Shown: positions 58,264 to 64,000 of the stretch, one piece after another
How positions within the stretch are numbered: the first letter of the stretch is position 1
How the letters are laid out: every line of letters begins with the position of its first letter
Source of the DNA: Pseudo-nitzschia pungens
Lineage: Eukaryota > Bacillariophyta > Bacillariophyceae > Bacillariales > Bacillariaceae
Reading direction: 5' to 3'
Assembly (NCBI GenBank): GCA_037355855.1
Contig: CM074765.1
Location: 744,001-808,000, forward strand
Length of the DNA: 64,000 bases
Program-made: the position numbers and the translations under genes
Notes under the pieces: generated by a model
Told to the model about the DNA's origin: nothing
What the model saw: the letters and a program-made list of their open reading frames with translations, nothing else
Databases searched by the model: none

Positions 58264-61200
58264 CTACCGCAATGGTCTTTCTTCGTGGTCGACGATTTCT
58301 TCCCCGTCTTCCATTTCTTCCACCATCATTCTCCCCGAATCTTCCGCCCGGGATGCCGCCATCTGCTCCTTCATGGCCGCGTCGAAGAACTTGTCGATCG
58401 AAACGTCCTCCGACAACCCCTTGCGCCGCCTGGTTTTCAGGAGCAATTCCCGGGCCAGGACGTGCGGCGGCGAGGGTTCCAGCGGGTGGAGCAGAATGTT
58501 CTTGTCGAGGGGATCCCCGGGCACTATGGCCCAGTGGTCGAACACCGAGTGGACCATGGCCTGGCCCTGCGTGTAGGTCCGCAGATCCGTTTCGAACCCG
58601 AACGAGTCCAGCAGCGGGATGAACCCGCGGACGTTGTACAGGAGCGTTCCGGAGATGGGGCGGTCCTGGACGATGTGTCCCCGCCGCCGCTTCAGAACGG
58701 GCTGGATCGCGGCCACCATGTCCCCCGGGCACTGGATCTGGACCTTGTAGATGGGTTCCATCAGCCGGGGCGTTGCGGTCAGCAGGGACGAGTGGACCGT
58801 CCGGCGGGCCGTGGGAATGATCTGCCCGCCGCCCCGGTAGATCGCCTTGTCGGCGAGGGTGACCTCCAGGACCTTGATCTTGGTGCCGCGGACGGGTTCC
58901 TCGCAGAGCGGGCCCTCCCGGGTGGCCCACTGGAAGCCCTGAACGATGCCGGACCGGCAAGAATTCAGAAGCGACTTGTCGACCTCGCTGGGCAGCGTGT
59001 CGTCCAGCAAGAGGTTCGTTCCGCGGGTGGGAGAGTCTCCAAAGGCCCAGACGGACCGCGAGGACAACAAGTCCCAGCCGTACTGCGACTGAAAGAACCG
59101 ACCGACCTTGCGCTTGTCCCATTCCCCGAGCTTGACGGTCCCGGATTCGAGCTTCTCCGCCAATCCGTCGTCCATCGGCTCGGCGATAAAGGTCAGCTTG
59201 TTTTTTTTGTTGGTCGTCTCGGCAAAGCACTTGAGGCTGCTGGTGTCCACGACCGTCTCCCGCAACGCGACGGACGGGTCGGCCACCTTGACCTCGACGT
59301 CCCCGTAGACGTGCCGGAGATCGTGCAGGACGCAATCCATGTACAGCTCGCCCGTTCCAAAGATGACGTGTTCCCCCGATTCCTCGACGCGCGTCCGGAC
59401 CATCGGATAGGCCTTGCCGACGCTTCGCAGCCCCTGGACCATCTTGGGCAGCTCTGCGGGATTGAGCGGTTCGAGGGCCATCTTCATGGTCGATTCGCCT
59501 CCCGCAAAGGGGAACCGGAGCGGGGAGAAAATATGGACGGGGTTGGAATCGTCGTCCCCGTCGTCGTCAAAATCGTCCCCGTCGTCTCCGTCGGCGCTCC
59601 TGGAGGCGTTCTTGCCCACGATCGTCGCGGTCTTGGCAATGGTGGCGTCGACCCCCGTCAGCAAGACCCAGTTTCCGGCGGTGGCCAGGGTGACCCTGGT
59701 TCGACTCCTCCCCCTCGGAATCGCGATCGATTCGATGGTCGCCGCGGCCGTGTCCTCGTCGTCCTCGTCCGGGACGAATCCCTCTCCCAGCACCCGGACC
59801 TTTTGGCCCGGCCGACAGGTTCCGCAGTAGATCCTGGCCAGGGCATCAAAGGACCGTCCGTCGCTGCTGCTGTAGAGCTTGGTGACGTGCATGACGAGTT
59901 TTTCGGCTCTGCGGGATTCGCAGCGCAGCATGTCCCGGACAAAGGGTGCGTCGAGGGGTCCCGAATAGCACCGGGCGACCTTTCCCCTGGCGGCCGCGGA
60001 CGGGGGTGGCCTGTCGAGGAAGGACGACACAATACGCACGCAGTACACCAACGCGCAATTGGAAAACGACGCGGTTGTCGAAACGCAAGACAAGAATCGA
60101 GTGAGAACCATTGCAACCAAATCATCGAGACTATTTTGTTTCTTTTCTTTTTTCCAAAACAATTCCTCGAGCACCAAATTCCATCGATCATAGCTGCTTC
60201 CGCAACAAATTTCCAGACACCGCAAACGAAACCGCAAATGCAAGGAAAGCAAATGACTCACACGTGTTTGACCACCATGTCGACGAAACCGCACGAGGCC
60301 GTCTTCCAGAAACCGCGACAGGGCGATTCTCAGCAACGGCCGGGCGGACGACCGCAGCTGGGCCTTGGTGAGGTGGACCCCCAGGGGCTTGAGCGTCGCC
60401 TCCACGTCTCTCTCCGATTCCCCGAGGCAGGCCGCGTAGATCTTGTAGATGGGTTCGAGGCAAAAGGTGACGAAGGATCGCTGCTTCGACGAGCTCCGGG
60501 AGGGATCGTCCACAAAGGTCCGGGACCCGTCGTCGTCGTCGTCGTCGAACCACCAGTCCCCCCACAACCGCTTGGCGAATTGCGCCGGCGTCACGTTGCT
60601 CCCGAGCGACTCGTCTCGGGAGTGCTCCAGGTAGACCTCCGCCATGCTCTGCGGCGTGAAGAGCCAGCCGTGCAGGGCGCTCGAAAAGGCCACGTTGCCC
60701 CGGGACGGCGAGAGCTCCGGATACCGACCGTGGGAGGCCTCCCCCAGGAGCTTGTTGGCCGATTCGACGATGTTGAGGAGTTTGAAATAGGCGTCCCTCG
60801 GGGGGAGCCGCAGCTCGGTCACCAGCCGGTCCATCTTGGTGACGACCAGGCAAACGGGGAGTCCCTCCGCGACGATTTGTCGGATCAGAAGCTCGGTGTG
60901 CAGCAGTATTCCCTCGGCGGCAGTCGACGCACAGGACGGCCCCGTCGAGGGCCCGGAGGGCCGCGACCGACTCGTCGTGGAACTGGACGTGGCCCGGGCA
61001 ATCGACAATGGTCAGCGCGTACGACTTGCCCCGGGTGTCCGGGAGGGCCAGGGTGATGGGGCAGCTCTGCAGGGACATTTGTCGCTCCCGCTCGCTCTTG
61101 GTGATGTCCGTGTACCGGAGGGTCCCGGTCTTGCTGCAAGACGCGGAAGCCCCGTTGCCTGCCGTTGATGCCGCTGTTGTTGGTCTTGTTTTCGGTGGGG

Positions 61201-61883
61201 TCCTCCGAGGAGGAATCGCGGGGATCCCACCGATCGGAGGGGCTGCAGGGTCGGTTCCATGAGCGTGTCGATCAGGCTGGTCTTTCCGTGGTGCAAGTGG
61301 CCCACCAGAGCGATCCCCCGCCTCGTGGAGGTGGTCTCGTTCGAGAGCAGGTGGGAGGTCAGAAACTCGTCGCTGTAGAGATACGAGACGGTCTGTTTGC
61401 TCTTGGTTCCGTTTGGGGTCGACTTTTCGTCGATATCGCCATCGCCATCGCCACCGTCCAGACCCGCGACGTGGTGCGATTTCGTCACGACCGGTTCGAC
61501 AATGGGCTGGTCGAGATCCATGGCGTCCTCGTCCAAGACGGCCGTTCGAACGCCCTCTCCGAAGGTGTCCTCCGCCGAGGCGTAGTGCTCCTTGTCCTCG
61601 TGCAGCACGATGGCGGTGGCCGGATCGGCGGTGGCTTCGAGCGATTCGTCCGCGGGGATCAGGGCGCGATTCTGCTGCTCGGTTTTCGTTTTCGTCGTCG
61701 TCGTCATCCATTCCGGAAACGACGGAGGCCTCGTCCTTAGTGTTGTCGTTCTCAGTCGTCTCCCTCCTCGTCCGAAGAGGAGTCGTCGTCTTCGTCGTCG
61801 TCCGACGAATCGAGTTCGGGTCCGATGTAATTCCCGAATTCGTCGTAGAGCTCATTGTCGTCGTCGCTGTTGTCGTCTGCCAT
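58264..61883 (-). CDS. EFTUD2: U5 snRNP GTPase Snu114/EFTUD2, two exons, six +1 frameshifts
   Basis: ATG 61883 gives the family N-terminus NELYDEFGNYIGPELDSS followed by acidic residues. Then come IVLHEDKEHYASAEDTFG, the G1 motif GHLHHGKTSLID, IVDCPGHVQFHDE (G3), VVTKMDRL (G4 region), FAKRLWGDWWFDD, SLKCFAETTNKKNKLTFIAEP, DDTLPSEVDKSLLNS, GIVQGFQWATREGPLCEEPV, IYRGGGQIIPTARR and DSFGFETDLRTYTQGQA. The protein is the GTPase that controls U4/U6 unwinding and spliceosome disassembly. Conserved segments in 61.8-60.3 kb run through all frames, with one base skipped near 61757, 61672, 61233, 61159, 60922 and 60288. A 251-bp intron (60261-60011, GTGAGT/ACAG) joins VVKHV-PPPSA in phase. Exon 2 (60010-58264) is a clean 581-codon frame. 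Confidence 0.9.
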
Positions 61884-64000
61884 TGTGAGAGTGTTCGAGA
61901 ACTTCCGCCCTCTGTTTTCTTCCTGGTTGTGGACGGAGCCGTGACTGGTGTGGTACCGTGCTTCTACTTGTGTGCTGCGCTAGTTTCGCAATTCTCAACC
62001 CGACAATCTATCCAACTCGCCATGGTCGACACCCTCCGTGGTAAGACATCACGAGGTACGAGTACGAGTAAGTTACCAGGTGCGGTACGAGTACGGTGAG
62101 GCCTTAATCTTACTTGTACTCGTATCGTACGGTAGCATTTCGGCTGGGGATGCAGTCTCTGACCGTCCGTCCGACGTACGCCCGGAATGAATGAGACCAA
62201 CACCGTCTGTCCGCTGCTGTGCTTCTTTCGATCACAACTACAAACTCTGCCCAAATGAATCGGGATCGGGAGACTTCTTGTTGTTTCTTGTGAAGAACTG
62301 CTCTATTACTTCTAGTGCAGCTACTACCTCTCTGGTTGCAAATATTGGGAGGAAGAATAAGAAGTAGCAGAATGTGAAAGCAGCAACAACAAGAAGAACA
62401 ACAACAACAAGCAAGAACAAGAAGCAGCAGACGAAAAAGGAGGATGATAGTACTAGTACTACTAGTGCTACTAGCTACTAGAGTAGTATTACTACTAGTA
62501 GTACTACTACTACTAGTAACAATAGTTGTACCACAATCTTTGAGTGTGAGGGATTATTGCTGCTGTTAAAGATAGAGCATAGTATGCTCTATCCATTGCC
62601 TTTGAGTGGTGAGCATTACAACAAGAACTGAGCACTTTCCCACACACAACATTAGTACTAGTACTAGTACTAGCAACACCATGTTTTGGTGTTGCTGTAG
62701 TAGTATTTCCTTGTTCTCGTTTCATCACTTTGCTGGCTTGGCTTACCATGGTGGTGCACGGAGTGCTGCCAAAGAGTAAGGGAACAAAGGAATCAGCATA
62801 TTGCTCCGTAGTGGTTAAAGAAGTGCTGCACTTTTAGTATACTTTGTTGATGGCACAATTATGTATGAGTAATTTAATAAGGTTACGAGTATTTCTTCAA
62901 GAATCGACAAAAGATCGAGACGGAACACTGATACTATTTTTGTCTTGGGAGTGGTTGCATTTTTAATCTTGCTGATTCTTATTACTACAAAATTCCTATC
63001 AGCTGTCCCCCGGTTCTACATCCTCAACTACTCAGTTCTACGGAAGCCGGGGGACAGCTCATAGGAATTCCGTAGCATTTTTTTTCATTCTTCCCGTAAT
63101 CTGTCTCACGTTTGGAGATAATGCCTTCTCCAATTGGAAGTTCGTACGGGACCACTTTGGTAGTCATAATCACCTACTAATGACCCAACCAGGGGTCAGA
63201 GAAGCACCAATCTGCAACGAGAAGAAAAATCGTCACTCATTTTCGGGCGATCCGCTTAAATTTTTCGGTTCCCGAGTCTTGCGAAAGAAACTTTCCACAT
63301 TCTTCTTCGGCATAAATAATTCATGAATCATCCGGCAATTCGCCAATAATGATTTCGAAACATTTATTCGAAAAGGTCGTTGAGGTCACAGTTTTTAGCC
63401 AACCGACAAAAATCACGAGCGCAATACTATCTTCTGTTCAAACTTGGATACATAATGAGATAACCTGGGACAGCAGAGAAGTAAGTCTTGTGGTGTTGCT
63501 GAGGAACATTCGGGGACGCACCTGTTGTCCGCTTGCCTGTGATCAGTTTGTCAAGGAACGATCGCAGGACGTTACTGCGGTTCCGAATACCGGTCGAACA
63601 TTTATATTAATCCGAAGTTGCGACTTTGTCGTTCCTCCCGGTTCATAATTCATAACGGTACCGTAGGTATTTGAAAAGTCCAGAAGATTATTGAAAAAAC
63701 TATTTGCAGCGACAGCGTCAAGCGATCAAAAGTTTTTCGGTTGTCGGCGATCACTCTCAAACATTAGCGCACTCGACAAAGTAGCACGCAGCTTCCAGCA
63801 CGAAAGAGGAATATCAAAGGTGAGTCGCCGAATTGTGATTTATGCGATGCAAGTATATGTATTGCATTCATGTCCGTTAGATAGTACGTCATTCGGGAGG
63901 TGTCATCCCGGGAATTCCAAACTGTATCGTGGTACTGGTGGCTCTTTAAATGCTTGGACTCCACGATTTAAGATATACAATGCGCTGCATCGACGAATAA
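61884..64000. other. Right-end repeat-rich intergenic region
   Basis: EFTUD2 upstream DNA, then AAC/AAG trinucleotide DNA (62385-62440) and ACTAGT-rich trinucleotide DNA (62445-62520). The foldback element lies at 62985-63076, followed by AT-rich DNA to the edge. The 99-codon frame at 63349-63648 has no domain. No gene is supported. Confidence 0.5.
62985..63076. mobile_element. Foldback element, second copy
   Basis: Arms at about 62985-63015 and 63045-63076: CTATCAGCTGTCCCCCGG pairs with CCGGGGGACAGCTCATAG, flanked by AAAATTCC and GGAATTCC. The loop is about 30 bp. The palindrome is homologous to the inner one at 10650-10735. Confidence 0.65.

Noticed and set aside
58285..61056. 923-codon plus-strand open frame opposite EFTUD2
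   Set aside because: It is the antisense shadow of a GC-rich conserved gene. EFTUD2 motifs are unmistakable on the minus strand.
63349..63648. 99-codon open frame near the right edge
   Set aside because: No recognisable domain or neighbour support. Composition matches surrounding spacer.

Overview
The window looks like nuclear DNA of a diatom or close stramenopile relative, probably a pennate diatom. This is inferred from the genes, not from a database match. The evidence is: short GT-AG introns (about 120-400 bp); N-terminal signal peptides followed by a Phe motif like the diatom plastid ASAFAP signal (IGPS-like protein at 32 kb, GT41 protein at 34 kb); a secreted cupredoxin joined to cysteine-rich repeats and an Ala-Pro-Val stalk; many poly-Asn tracts; and spliceosomal genes. 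There is no operon structure, no CRISPR array and no prokaryotic signal.

Layout. 0-10 kb: a 3'-partial GT31-like glycosyltransferase, a two-exon globin (-), an M3-family peptidase with a ruined zinc motif (-), about 2.9 kb of repeat-rich spacer, and a Ser/Pro-rich hypothetical protein (+). 10-24 kb: a nested foldback element, a secreted 2OG-Fe(II) oxygenase (-), a JmjC/cupin-8 hydroxylase (+), the cupredoxin/Cys-repeat surface protein (+) and an FkbM-type methyltransferase (+). 24-38 kb: a three-exon membrane protein of unknown function (-), a short inverted-repeat element, a flavin monooxygenase (+), a broken copy of the membrane-protein gene, a degenerate indole-3-glycerol-phosphate-synthase-fold protein (+) and a GT41/OGT-like protein (+). 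38-54 kb: a 350-bp microsatellite, a type II membrane glycosyltransferase (-), mitochondrial succinyl-CoA ligase beta (+), a coiled-coil basic protein (-), a small protein with an in-frame UGA (+), PRP4 kinase (-) and an acidic coiled-coil protein (+). 54-64 kb: a His-rich small protein (+), an FHA protein (+), the U5 snRNP GTPase Snu114/EFTUD2 (-) and a repeat-rich tail with a second foldback element.

Most striking observation: about nine genes can be read through their conserved domains only if single bases are skipped. I count about 23 sites needing one base skipped (+1) against two needing one base added (-1). They cluster strongly: seven in the FkbM gene and six in the first half of EFTUD2, but none in several long neighbouring genes. 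Residual assembly insertions, recent gene decay and real +1 frameshifting are all possible. The lack of a shared slippery codon favours the first.

How the genes fit together: there is no single pathway. Themes are glycosylation and cell surface (GT31, GT-A, GT41, FkbM, cupredoxin), 2-oxoglutarate and oxygen chemistry (2OG oxygenase, JmjC, FMO, globin), splicing (PRP4K, EFTUD2) and organelle metabolism (succinyl-CoA ligase, IGPS-like, M3-like).
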